A stretch of DNA of 64,000 nt from Isochrysis galbana (lineage: Eukaryota; Haptophyta; Isochrysidales; Isochrysidaceae), in contig CM030932.1 in the NCBI GenBank assembly GCA_018136815.1, positions 4,029,790 to 4,093,789 on the forward strand. Reading direction: 5' to 3'. A model generated the notes under the pieces. It worked only from the letters and a program-made list of their open reading frames with translations, was not told where the DNA came from and did no database searches. Shown one piece after another: positions 29,370-39,329 of the stretch; the stretch's first letter is position 1; every line of letters begins with the position of its first letter. A program made the translations under genes and the position numbers.

Positions 29370-31623
29370 GGAGGGAAGGAGAGAGAGAGAGAGAGAGAGA
29401 GAGCGAAGAAGAAGAGAAGAAGAAAAGAAGAAAAGAAGACGGAGAAGAAGAAGAAGAAAAGAGAGAGATCTCCCTGCTGCTCCAGGTTCATCATCTTCTT
29501 CTCCTATCCGTCCCTACCTCACTCCCTCTCTCTTTCCTTCTTGCAGGCGCTCCAGGCCATCCGTTGGCTGGTAGTCCTCACGATCATGTACTGCCTCCGG
29601 CAGCTCTTCGGCATGTCGCCCTTCTCCATCCTTGCCTGCTTCTTCTTCCTCGTATGCTGCATCTCAGGTGGGCGAGGAGCGCCAGGCCGCGAGCAGGTGC
29701 CTCCGCTCCACGAGTCGGGGCTCATGGATGGAGTTCATTGGGCGGTCACGGCGATCCAGGGGCGACGGCCATACATGGAAGACATGCACCAGGCGGCGAC
29801 TCTTGCCGACTCGTGTGGATCTGCTGGACTCACCCACTTCTTTGCCGTCTTTGATGGACACGGCGGCAAGAGAGCAGCGGCATGGGCACAGGCCCACCTC
29901 TTGCGCAAGCTCAAAGACCGGATTGTGCTTAGGGCGGGGGCTCTTGGGGGAGGTATGCTTTCAGAGGATGAGCTGCGCTCTGCATGCATCGAGGTGCGCG
30001 CAGCAAATCATGCCCACCTCTGCCCGCTACCATGCGTGCCCCTCACCCTTCAAGCTGGCTACGCACTCCCATGGATGTGGATGTGCTGCGGCCTCTTTGC
30101 CAGTCTCACGCGTTGGCTGTTGGCCACCTTGCAAATTGCACACGAATCTGGCTCTTGAGTCGCCCGAAAAGAAGTCCCCGCCCCCTCCCTGCTGCCGACG
30201 TGCACACTTACAAAGGCGCGCCTCCATGCTGGTAGGCATGGCTCTCCACGGACGCGGACTTTCTCAAACACGCAGTACCAAACGCCATTCCAGATGGCTC
30301 TACTGGCATCGTTTGTATGATTCTCAACCCTTCAGCTCTTGGGGCGCCCAGGCGGCTTCTGGTGGCCAATGTGCGTGCTTCCATTCATCCCCGATATACG
30401 AAAGGCCACCGGGCCGTTACGCCGTCAAGCCGCTCTTCATTCAAGCTGTAGCATCGCCCCTTTCCATTCATTGCCGATCGAAAGGCCAATGGGCGTGTAC
30501 GTCATCAAACCGCTCTTCATCCAACCTGTTGAATCGCCCTTTTGCATACTGCCAAACTCTTTCATGACTCATTGCATTCCGCCTGCTCATTAAATGCCCG
30601 TCTTAATTCTGTGTCATGCAACCTGGTCCTCGTGATGCGAGTAAGCCCCTCAACATTTCGGCTCTTTTCATCTCACGCAGGTGGGCGATTCTCGCGCCGC
30701 AATGGTTCACTCGGATGGAACGGCACGCCCTTTGTCGGACGACCATAAACCCAACCGACTCGATGAGAAGCTTAGAATTGAGGTGAGGGAGCACGGACGA
30801 GTACAGTGACATGCATGAGGGAGCGCCTGCTTATAGTGATCTTGCACCGAGATGCGAGGCGCACCAGATGCCTCCAGGACACACAATCTAGAGCTCTTGT
30901 CCATCCGCATTTGATTCTCCAGCCTTATAGACGCCATGAGATTTCATGCCGTACAGCCGGAGCAACACTATCTAGCACGCGCGATTCAAGTGCTCACTGT
31001 GTGAACTCCACCTGCCGCCTTCATGGATACCGCGCACAACCCCCCTCCCGCCCCTCGGCCGTATGCAAGTATGCAAGCTGCAAAACCAATGTGGACCCAC
31101 TCCTTGTCCCAGGCAGCAGGGGGGCATGTCATCTTCGCTGGCTGCTGGCGCGTGCAGGGCGATCTAGCCGTCTCTCGCGCTTTCGGTGATTGTCACTTGA
31201 AACGATTTGGCGTTTCTGCGGAGCCCGAGATCTCGCTCATTGAGATTGGGCCGCTCGATGCTTTCCTCGTGCTTGCATCAGACGGGTTGTGGGATGTGGT
31301 CGCTGAGGCACAGGTAAGGGGCGTTGGCACTCTGCTTGCATTCGTGAAATTCCCTGGCGGGTGTGACCACATTGCGAAAGAGCCCATCGTGCGTACTGCA
31401 GCTGCTGGACGGCCCTTGCTTGAGCGCACGACGCACTCGCATTCCCTTGGATGATGAGTTCATCGCCTGCCCTCCCCCTTCCTGCCTGCCCCTCCAGTGC
31501 GCCAAAACCGTCTTGAGGGCGCAGGACACGGTGAGTGCTGCGGCTGCGTTGTGTGATCTAGCCTCGGATCGCGGGTCTATGGACAACATAACTGCTCTCG
31601 TCGTCGATTTGAGGGAGCGATAG
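29252..31623 (+). CDS. PP2C-type (PPM) protein phosphatase with two N-terminal membrane segments, six exons
   Basis: Exons 29252-29485, 29547-29992, about 30237-30370, 30681-30782, 31113-31313 and 31498-31623. All borders are GT-AG; the third exon start is set by the AG at 30235-30236. Exon 1 encodes a short head and a long Arg-Glu repeat from a (GA)n microsatellite. Exon 2 starts with two hydrophobic segments (AIRWLVVLTIMYCLRQLFGM; SPFSILACFFFLVCCIS), then the catalytic core. The PPM motifs occur in order: AIQGRRPYMEDMHQA, FFAVFDGHGGK, LLVAN/VGDSRAAMV, SDDHKPNRLDEKLRIE, GDLAVSRAFGD, LVLASDGLWDVV and GSMDNITALVVDL. The metal-binding Asp residues of DGHGG, SDGLWD and DNI are all present, so an active Mn/Mg-dependent Ser/Thr phosphatase, membrane-anchored, is expected. 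Exon 1 is the least certain part. Confidence 0.93.
30380..30546 (+). repeat. Imperfect tandem duplication (about 82 bp) in a PP2C intron
   Basis: Both halves contain TCCATTCAT, CGATC/TACGAAAGGCCA, CGTCAAGCCGCTCTTCATTC and AATCGCCC/ATCGCCC, at about 30380-30461 and 30462-30546. Confidence 0.8.
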
Positions 31624-32534
31624 CTTTGATTTTCCGAGTGGGCCACATTGGAGCATGGGGTCGCGTCCATGTTCTACGCTTTTCCCCATGTCCTACACGC
31701 TCTTCCCCATCAAGTTTTCGTCATCATCGGCTGAGAAGTTTGCGCCCTAGATCGGGTATATTGTTCATGAACATCGCAATGAACAAGACGTGCAAAAACA
31801 CAGATCGTGTGGACGAATAGGACCGGCATTTTGCGGGATAAAATTTTGTTTTGGTGATTAGACAACCCGCTTTCGATTGAAAGAGCGCAGATGAGAGAGT
31901 TGGCGTGCAGACGGAATCCTAGTCGTGATGTACATCCGTAGGCATTGGCGTCATCTCCATTCATGGTAGCGAGTGGCAAAACGGAACTAGGAGTGCGGAG
32001 TGTGTGGGCCTCCAACAACACTCAATGGAGTGCCCCACATCACCTTGTGATACTTGTTCCAGCTGTGGGTATGCACGCGTCGAGTGAAATGTCCGTGCAT
32101 AGGCGTACGATCTGCGTGTGTGTGCATGGACACATGCGCTTGCGTGACGGTGTCGACGGGGGTCTATATTCTCGCATTTGTAGTGTTCATAGTTTATCTT
32201 GCTAGGTCTTCTTATCTCTTACTTAAACGACGGCTCAAAACTAGTGTTATAGGTTTAGCGATGGAGCGCGCGCCGCCGGCTGCTCCCACCTGCCCAGCCC
32301 ACCGCCACCGCACTCACGACACCCCAACGGGGCCGCCCGAAGCCACCAGAGCCCAAGCGCGCGCAAGCCGCCGCCTCTACCGACGACGACGTCGACATGC
32401 TTCCGCCTCCTCCCTCCGGCCAGACCTCAGCCAGAGCCAGAGGGCCAGAGGGTAGGAATAGGCAAAGCCCTGTTCCCCCCTGACCAACAGAGCCAGGCAC
32501 AGACACAGGCTCTGCCGCCAGCTCCTGCCGCCTC
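31624..32534. other. PP2C 3' flank, no gene seen
   Basis: Relatively AT-rich. Near 32243-32290 TTAGCGATGGAGCGCGCGCC weakly resembles the LINE 5' end, but similarity fades after about 30 bp. Confidence 0.35.
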
Positions 32535-32779
32535 AAGTCGCGTTCCGTCAAAAGAGGGCCAGGTGATTTTTTTTCACCCAGAATGCTTGTTTCTTTTTAG
32601 GTAGGAATGTCACTTGTATTATTATCACGAAGATGAGCACAAAGCTAATCACAACATACAAGGACGCGGCGCGTGCGCATAGCAACCCCCCCCCCCCCCA
32701 GCTACGCAGGCTGAGTTTTCATCTTTTTCGTCTTTTTCTCACATCCCCCATCCTCGATCCTATTGTCGATGTTGTCGTT

Positions 32780-33045
32780 CTACTGGCAGGCGACGATGTC
32801 GCTTGGCTGATCTTGGGTGGCGAGGTCCGTGATGCGTGCGAGGACGGCCTTCTTGTTCTCCATATAGAGTTTGCCAGCTGCCCGGCTCACCTGCACCATG
32901 GGACTCGCTTCAGCGTACGCGACCGCCGTGATGTATTCCATGCAGAGGTACGCGACGGCGGCCTCGTCTCCAATGTATTTGGTCTTTGGGATCTTGTCGT
33001 ACGCGTCGGAGTAGTCGCCGACGAGCATGAAGAGGTTTGCCTTGC
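32780..33045 (-). pseudogene. A-end protein, C-terminal fragment
   Basis: It reads MLVGDYSDAYDKIPKTKYIG, DEAAVAYLCMEYITAVAYAE, LYMENKKAVLARITDLATQD. It is homologous to the end of the 4690-5377 protein but breaks off before the LMLVGDY block, where unrelated sequence begins. Confidence 0.65.
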
Positions 33046-33059
33046 GCCGAGTCTGTACC

Positions 33060-33196
33060 GGCGAGTCCCGCACAAGGACCAGCCTCGAGTCTTCTACATA
33101 GACAAGGACAAGGACTGGGCGGATTCGCTGGCGCGGCTTGAGGTCGCCTCCTTCGACGCTCCCGAGTTTGAGGTGCTCCGCGACCCCGCGGAGCAG
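33060..33196 (+). pseudogene. Possible captured exon, family unknown
   Basis: The + frame reads PRVFYIDKDKDWADSLARLE, VASFDAPEFEVLRDPAEQ and then GTGAGTGAT, a good donor. It has the look of a host exon. It is bounded on the left by the A-end protein fragment, in opposite orientation. No partner exon was identified. Confidence 0.35.
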
Positions 33197-33355
33197 GTGA
33201 GTGATGGCCCGAACCCAGTGTTGGCGGGTGTTCTGACTCATGGTGCAAAGCAGCACTACCTCAGACCTATAGGCCTGCCCGAGCCGTCGTGGCCGATGAT
33301 TAGGAGCGAGCTTGAGGCCAACCAGAGCGTCTCGGAGAAGGTGCTCCGACCAGAA

Positions 33356-34599
33356 TTAGAACCTCCACCAGCAGACATTTTCAATCGTAACCGCATCCCT
33401 GCTCACCCAACAGTGGTGTACGATGCGGGGCGGCTGCTTCGCGATGGCAAGGGGCGAGGCAAGGTGTTGCGGGCAGGTGCTGACCCAGATCGAGGGTACA
33501 CGCACGCATTTGCCTATACGCACACGCTGCCTAGCGGCAAGATGGAAACGCGCTACGCATACGCTCCACCGCCGCGAAAAGGCCCTGTCCAGCGCCTTTG
33601 CATACTGAGCGTCCGTCATTCCACCCTTCTGAGGAATCCCATGCCCATCCTCGATCGATGAGTAAGCCTGGACTGCAATGGTAAGTTGTGTGTAGTGTGC
33701 CTCCCCTACCTTGCGAGCCCACTTCAGTCGTAACCGCCCGATGCATCGCGATCTGATGATGGCTGCACCCATGTATCGCTTCCAGTAGGCGCGCACATCT
33801 CGGATGTGTAAGACACGCTCAACATCACCCCCCTGATAGGGGTTGCCGAGTAGATCCTCCACGCGGTCGAAGCGTTTGTGATGCAGCTCGTGTGTACGGA
33901 AAGCATACAAGGTGCGCTTCTGCGACCATTCCTGCATCGTCTCCGCGGCAGCTGCTCGCTTCTCCCTCACTAGCACCTGGGCTTTGGGGCCAGCCTCCAG
34001 TGCCCATGCCGCATGCCTTCCCATTGCTGCTGCCGTGGCGAACTGTTTCAATTGTGTGCGCCGGAGCCTCATCCCCCCCCCTCCACTGCTTGTTGGTTGA
34101 ACAGGCCAAGTGTTTTGTACCTGTCCATTAGAGACGGCATCGCTGTCATGTACATCATGTCATACCAGCAGCCAGAACCCGCGCCATGGAAGCAGGTGCG
34201 TTTTTCGACGCGGTACCTGTGACGGAGTGAATGAGGAATGTGTGTTTGTGCCAGTGCATGTGTGCTGCCAATGCCGACAGCACATTCGGGCGCGTGGGAT
34301 GCGCACCAGCGACAGAGATCAGCAAACTCCTTGCGTTCTGCTGTGTTAGGCTTCATCTTGAGCGAAATCAGCGTCAGCTTTGCCCATTTGATCATGAAGC
34401 TTGCATACCCAGGTAATTCATGAATGAAATCGGCCATGTGGAAATGCTGCGGTACCCCAGCAAAGCAGAAAGCAGGTGCAGGTGCCACCGCCTCGGTGAC
34501 ATAACTGACAATAATGGTAACCATTGGCGCAGGGCGCAGAGGACACCCCCAAGACCATCTTAGGGACTGAGTGAGACAACGGAGCATTAATTGAAACAT
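33356..34599 (-). pseudogene. Unrecognised basic protein in the AB element, one frameshift
   Basis: Two adjacent minus-strand frames (34599-34069 and 34072-33356) look like one protein of about 410 residues, split by a one-base change in a nine-G run at about 34074-34082. Visible blocks: FHMADFIHELPGYASFMIKW, YDMMYMTAMPSLMDRYKTLG, REKRAAAAETMQEWSQKRTL, ELHHKRFDRVEDLLGNPYQG and WKRYMGAAIIRSRCIGRLRL. The Tyr/Arg/His-rich composition suggests a nucleic-acid-acting mobile-element protein, but I cannot name the family. The frameshift may be a sequencing error in the homopolymer. Confidence 0.4.
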
Positions 34600-34954
34600 T
34601 TACGACACTTGGGACGCGATACTAGAAACTCAACTTGTTGGATGCACAACCGCCTCTACGGATTGACTACCAAGCAGTCATGCTGCCACACCGACTCTCT
34701 GCTGCTCAATTAACGCCCCAGCCCACTTCCAGGCTCAAAAAGAAGTCTCGTGCGAGGTCCCTCTACAAGAACGGGCTCTGCAATCCCCTCCTCACTCCTC
34801 CCCTGCACATGCGCATCCCTGAGGTCAGAGACGAAGCGGCTGAGCGTCAGGTCTGCCGCGTGGGGTGGGTGCGAACGGCATTCGGGCGGCTCATGTAGCG
34901 CCGTCGCACCCGTACCTTCCCGGTTCCCACTCACAGATGTATGTGACCCGACCC

Positions 34955-35148
34955 CTACCGTGAGAACACCGGCGCAATGCACCGGAATCGACGGACAGCG
35001 CAAAAAGCATGGAAGGGTTTTGGAAGCGGCATGCAGTTCGCCACCAACGCGGCGCACTCGTCACGGTCCACCAAACGTGCCCGACCGATCACCCTCAACG
35101 TGAAAGCGTGAAAGTTACACCTCATCCCTACTCTGTACAGATTCCGTC
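34955..35148 (-). pseudogene. Short unrecognised frame ending at the assembly gap
   Basis: The minus frame reads LYRVGMRCNFHAFTLRVIGR, ARLVDRDECAALVANCMPLP, KPFHAFCAV and continues into the N run. It is possibly an upstream exon of the 33356-34599 protein. Confidence 0.25.
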
Positions 35149-35248
35149 NNNNNNNNNNNNNNNNNNNNNNNNNNNNNNNNNNNNNNNNNNNNNNNNNNNN
35201 NNNNNNNNNNNNNNNNNNNNNNNNNNNNNNNNNNNNNNNNNNNNNNNN
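35149..35248. other. Assembly gap (100 N)
   Basis: One hundred consecutive N. Confidence 1.
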
Positions 35249-35272
35249 CGGCATTCACTTAAACAGCACGAA

Positions 35273-36303
35273 GGTGTCGTTCCGTCAATTGTGGGGCATC
35301 AGTCGAATTGAGCGATCAAATGTCCATAGTTATGTATACAGCAGTATTTCAAAATTAAATGAAAGACTAGGGACTAGGGCGCCGTGCGTGGGCATAATAA
35401 CAACTTTTTTCTCTGCTTTTCCCCTAATAGATATTTCTCGCGGGGTACGTTTGATGACTTGCTTGCACCAATGTGCACGCCGTGCATGGGCACCATCGGC
35501 GACGGCGCGACGGCACCGGCGCCGCACCGCTGCTGCGCGCCCTGCCCACCGCGCACGAGCGCGCGAGCGCGCGTGCGTCGGCGCGGTGGGCAAGTCGGTC
35601 GAGATCGCACTGGCGCTGAGCTCCGGAAACGAGGGAGGCGCAGCACGAGGCGCTGACCGCCACCCGAGGCGGCGTTCCAAGCGATCTGGACCCTCTGCTC
35701 GATGGGCTGATGGGCTGCAGACGTCCACTTGGCCTCCTCCGCCTGTCCTTCCGCCCACACCGTCACCCCAGGCGCCGCCGCCGACGTCGCCCAACTTCTC
35801 GCCTCCTTGGAGCTCTTCCCCGCCGCCGTCGGTTCCATCGTCGTCCCCGTCACCATCGCCTCTGCGCATGACGCCGCCCCCTCTGACGGCCGCCGATGCC
35901 GCCACCGCCAAACGACACAACCCTTCTGGTCGAACGAGGGGGATGGCCGTCCTCGCACGCATCACGGACCTCGCCACCCAAGATCAGCCAAGCGACATCG
36001 TCGCCTGCCAGCAGAACGACATCGACAATAGGATCGAGGATGAGGGGTGTGAGAAAAAGACGAAAAAGATGAAAACTCAGCCTTCGTAGCTGGGGTACCG
36101 TGTGTGGTGTGTGGTGGTGGGGGGTGCTATGCTATGCGCTATGCGCACGCGCCGCGTCCTTGTATGTCGTGATTAGCTTTGTACTCATCTTCGTAATAAT
36201 AATACTCACTGGAGGAATTGTTGTGACATTCCTACCTAAAAAGAAAACAAGCATTCTGAGTGAAAAAAAAATCACCTGGCCCTCTTTTGACGGAACGCGA
36301 CTT
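35273..36303 (+). mobile_element. AB element, B end left and A end right (1,031 bp)
   Basis: The B end (35273-35375) reads GGTGTCGTTCCGTCAATTGT, GGGGCATCAGTCGAATTGAG, CAAATGTCCATAG and a subterminal TATACAGCAGTATTT that recurs inverted at 38190-38277. The A end (36090-36303) closes with CTCTTTTGACGGAACGCGAC and TT. The interior has a GC-rich segment with Ala/Arg-rich frames and an A-end protein fragment. No target duplication was recognised. Confidence 0.78.
35945..36089 (+). pseudogene. A-end protein, C-terminal fragment
   Basis: It reads VLARITDLATQDQPSDIVAC, a short insertion (NDIDNRIEDE), then GCEKKTKKMKTQPS and a stop. Only the last 47 residues of the protein are kept. Upstream sequence is unrelated. 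Confidence 0.7.
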
Positions 36304-36946
36304 GATTTATCCAATATCGCGGGGTTTGCACAACGTGTCGAAATGAAGCGGAGCGGAGGGGACGGGAGGGCGATCTCGCCCTCGCCAGGGGGGGAGGGGG
36401 GCTGAGAGTCCCGGAGGGGCGGGGAAGAGAGCGGAACGCCAGACTTTACCAATGTCAGATTTTTGGCAACGAGGGGTAATGTATGTATAGTAGTATATCT
36501 AATACTTAGAGTAATAGTAGTAGATGGGAAACCTCTCACCCCCGGCAAAACGGGGCGAGGCCAAAAGAAAACTCGCCGCCCCTCCCCACCGCGGCGCACG
36601 TCGACGCAGGAGGTCTGTGGGCTCTTGGGGAGAAGGTGGGGCGGGGGGGGGGGGGGGGGAGCGGGGGTGGAGGGGAGATCCTGGCGAGGGTCCGCGAGCT
36701 GGGGACAGCTGGGCGGAGCGGTAGCGGATCAGAGTCGGGGCAGACGCCTCGACTTGCCGGGCCCCGCACCCATTCGGGGCCCTGCTGTGGCTTGCCCCAG
36801 CAGCGGGAGTGAAGTCATGCTGCGTGAACGGGCAGTTCCCAGGGGGTAGGCAAGGTGGTTGTGTAGATGGAGCGGGCACCAAGGTGAGGGGACCGAGAAG
36901 ATGTCGGTGTCATTTTGCTCACTAGCTTTCCTCTTCTATTGCTCAG
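36304..36946 (+). promoter_or_regulatory. eL29 5' flank with probable 5'UTR intron (36884-36946)
   Basis: GCACCAAG/GTGAGG at 36884 and a pyrimidine tract ending TTGCTCAG at 36946 bracket a 63-bp likely intron. It lies three bases before the ATG, an arrangement common for ribosomal protein genes. Upstream there is a long G run (about 36644-36660) and GC-rich sequence. No TATA box was recognised. Confidence 0.5.
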
Positions 36947-36949
36947 ACC

Positions 36950-37377
36950 ATGGCGAAGTCCACGAACCACACTGCGCACAATCAGTCATACAAGAACCAC
37001 AGGAACGGCATCAAGAAGCCCTTTGCGCTCAAGAAGGGCCAGAGGCGGCCGATGAAGGGGGTAAGTATGGGTCAGCTCCTCGTCATATAAAATTCTTCCT
37101 GTGCAGCTGGTCTCTTTCCGATCGTGTGTCGATGGGCGCAGACGGGCGCCATTCATGTTCTGGCACCCTCTCACGAACGTGGAGTTGCACACCAGTCCTT
37201 GGTGGTTCCTTGGTGGTGCACGCGCGGGGTGATCTAGGGCGCCCGCGTCGTCCCCACCAGTTCACTGGCACTAGCTGATCCTTATCTGCTTCTTTCGTCT
37301 CGTAGATGGACCCGAAGTTTCTTCGCAACCTGCGGATGGCGAAGAAGCACAATGGCAAGGGCCGCTCGGAGGACTAG
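36950..37377 (+). CDS. RPL29: 60S ribosomal protein eL29
   Basis: Exons 36950-37060 and 37306-37377 (intron 245 bp, GTAAGT..CGTAG) give 60 residues. The sequence starts MAKSTNHTAHNQSYKNHRNG, IKKPFALKKGQRRPMKG and ends MDPKFLRNLRMAKKHNGKGR with SED. It is collinear with eL29 of other eukaryotes, including the universal IKKP and DPKFLRN blocks and the basic tail. Length is normal for protist and fungal eL29. It is a component of the large ribosomal subunit near the peptide exit. The locus sits between two inverted AB-family insertions, 35273-36303 and 37942-38277. Confidence 0.97.
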
Positions 37378-37754
37378 ATGTGCTGAATGAAGTAGCTGGT
37401 TAGGGGAGGTTCGGTACCAGCGGCGCTGCTCGCGGGTTTTTGGTCGCCGTTGCTTGTGTTTTCGAAATATCAGGAGACCGGCCATTTACTGTCCACCTGT
37501 GCACACCTGAGTGTCGGGATGCGAGAAGGTGTGATGAGGGTGACCATCCACCTAGCACCTATTGTCATTAGCGTTTGTGAGTTTGGTGGCTCGTCTCCTC
37601 AGCAACAGTAGCCTGTCTTACGTTTGCTGTAATGCCAATATCCCACATCCCAGAGACTCCCGGTCATATATTCCTTATGCCTATTGATAAAAACTTTTTA
37701 CTAGTCTCGAGTCTCGCCATGCGCTTCTATATTGCTAGCATGTACATGTAGGAC
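37378..37754. other. eL29 3' flank
   Basis: AT-richer, no gene. TATTGATAAAAACTTTTTAC near 37681 could belong to a polyadenylation region, but no canonical AATAAA is present. Confidence 0.4.
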
Positions 37755-37840
37755 TGTCCGGTCAAACAGTGTTTCAAACAGGGACTTTTTAACTACTACT
37801 TAGGGTTCGGCTGCGTCTTTTGACCGTGGCGCTATGCCCC
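37755..37840 (+). mobile_element. Transposon D left-end fragment
   Basis: CCGGTCAAACAG, then AACAGGGACTTTTTAACTAC, TTAGGGTTCGGCTGC and TTTTGACCGTGGCGCTATG. The latter matches the inverted D end at 51640-51734 better than the intact copy. It is short and diverged. Confidence 0.6.
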
Positions 37841-37941
37841 GTAAAAAATAAGGATAAGGATCTGAAGATTCAGGGCTACACACCTATCGCCTATCGCTAG
37901 ACCAGTACATTCTACTTCACGCCGGCCGCAACGCCCTTCTC

Positions 37942-38277
37942 AAGTCGCGTTCCGTCAAAAGAGAAAGAGGGCCAGGTGATATTTTGTTTTCACTCAGAAT
38001 GCTTGTTTTCTTTTAGGTCTCAACAATTCCTCCAGTGAGTATTATTATTACTAAGATGAGTACAAAGCTAATCACGACATACAAATACAAGGACGCGGCG
38101 CGTGCGCATAGCTATCCCTCCCCCCCCCCTCATGCACCGCGGGGGAAAGCAGAGAAAAAGGTTGTTATGCCCACGCACGGCTAGTCTCCATTTAATTTTA
38201 AAATACTGCTGTATACACGACTGTGGACATTTGATCGCTCAATTCGACTGATGCCCCACAATTGACGGAACGACACC
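37942..38277 (-). mobile_element. Short AB element / MITE (336 bp), A end left, B end right
   Basis: The A end (AAGTCGCGTTCCGTCAAAAG) matches the inverse of 36090-36303 over about 190 bp, including CAACAATTCCTCCAGTGAG. The B end (TATACACGACTGTGGACATT .. GACGGAACGACACC) matches the inverse of 35273-35375. There is no coding part. TTCTC on both sides (37937-37941 and 38278-38282) is a candidate 5-bp target duplication. Confidence 0.8.
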
Positions 38278-38282
38278 TTCTC

Positions 38283-38500
38283 CCTGTGTGGCGTGGCCCT
38301 TCCTCCCTCTTCGCCTGATTCCGCGGAGGTGATGCGAGCGCGCAAGATGGCGCGGCTCCGCGTCACTTACGAGTCGATCGAGCAATGCCGCCTTGGCTGA
38401 AGAAGAAGCGGAGGCGGAGATGCGAGCGCAGGTGCGGAGCCGCAGGCGGAAGACGGAGGAGATGGCGGTGGCCAGACTGTGGGATGAGATGCAAGCTGGT
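38283..38500 (+). pseudogene. Copy 2 of a small charged helical coding segment, frameshifted
   Basis: It is nearly identical to 50744-50955. It encodes PPSSPDSAEVMRARKMARLR, VTYES, then after a four-base change a shifted frame, LAEEEAEAEMRAQVRSRRRK and ARLWDEMQA. The charged, alanine-rich segment suggests a single long helix. The change GAGTCGATCGAGCAATGCC versus GAGTCGAGCCATGCC breaks the frame here. Confidence 0.5.
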
Positions 38501-38999
38501 GCATTGTCCGATCATTTGCAAGTGTCTTTGATGAGTCGGTACAACAAGAGGATCGTGGGTTGATGCTGATTTGAGCTCGATCGTGCGGGTTGTGAGATGT
38601 GTGGGGCAGTGGGGCTGTGGTCACATATGTGTCATATGTCATATGGGCTCTCAGGTTTGACTTGTAGAGCAGTGTGATGAACAATGTGATGCTGCCATTT
38701 CTATCATTTCTATGCCTCGTACTCTTACACTTAATAATACGCCTCGCCTGGCACGCCGAAGAGAAAAATGTCGATATTTCGATCGAAATTAAGGTGTAAG
38801 GTCGAATTTCAGTCGAAATAAGCTGCAAAATTTGGGTAGCAAGGGAAGCGGAAGTCGCGTTCCGTCAAAAGAGGACCAGGTGGTTTTTCAACATATCTGT
38901 TTTCTTTTTAGTTATTAACAACAGTGGTACAAAACAAAGCTAATCACGCTTCCCCCCCCCCCGCGCGCTTTCCTCTCAACACGCAATGACTCTCCCCAG

Positions 39000-39312
39000 C
39001 TATGCGTGTTGAGTTTTCATCTTCTTCGTCTTTTTCTCACACCCCTCTTCCTCGATGGCGACGATGTCGTTCGGCTGATCTTGGATGGCGAGGTCTGTGA
39101 TGCGTGAGAGGACGCTTGGTCGGTCCTGCATGTAGAGCTTGCCCGCTGTTCGGCGCACTTGCGCCATGGGATTCGTTTCAGCGTAGTCGACCGCCATGAT
39201 GTATTCCATGCAGAGGTAGGCGAGGGCGGCCTGCTCTCCAATGTATCTGGTCTTTGGGACTGGGATCTTGTCGTACTCGTCGGAGTAGTCGCCGACGAGC
39301 ATGAGGGTTGCC
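39000..39312 (-). pseudogene. A-end protein, C-terminal fragment
   Basis: It reads WCKATLMLVGDYSDEYDKIP, GEQAALAYLCMEYIMAVDYA, VLSRITDLAIQDQPNDIVAI and ends KKMKTQHA. Homology to 4690-5377 breaks at the RWCKAT block, where pherophorin-like sequence starts in the other orientation. Confidence 0.7.
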
Positions 39313-39329
39313 TTGCACCAACGGTTCCG

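Larger units (their letters stand above)
32535..35248 (-). mobile_element. AB element, A end at 32535; B end probably inside the assembly gap
   Basis: The A end is AAGTCGCGTTCCGTCAAAAG, AGGGCCAGGTG and a subterminal stretch shared with 36170-36303 (inverted) and 37942-38110. Inside it the A-end protein C-terminus is encoded on the minus strand at 32780-33045. All other A ends in this orientation are followed to the right by a B end. None is visible before the N run at 35149, so the partner may be in the gap. Confidence 0.6.

Noticed and set aside
32243-32455. LINE 5' end in + orientation
   Set aside because: GATGGAGCGCGC matches the LINE leader, but similarity is lost within about 30 bp and the downstream frame is unrelated.
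32535-36303. A single 3.8-kb transposon with A-type inverted repeats at both ends
   Set aside because: The right A end matches 37942 better than 32535, and a B end at 35273 pairs with it. The A-B model explains all copies more simply, with the partner of 32535 likely in the gap.
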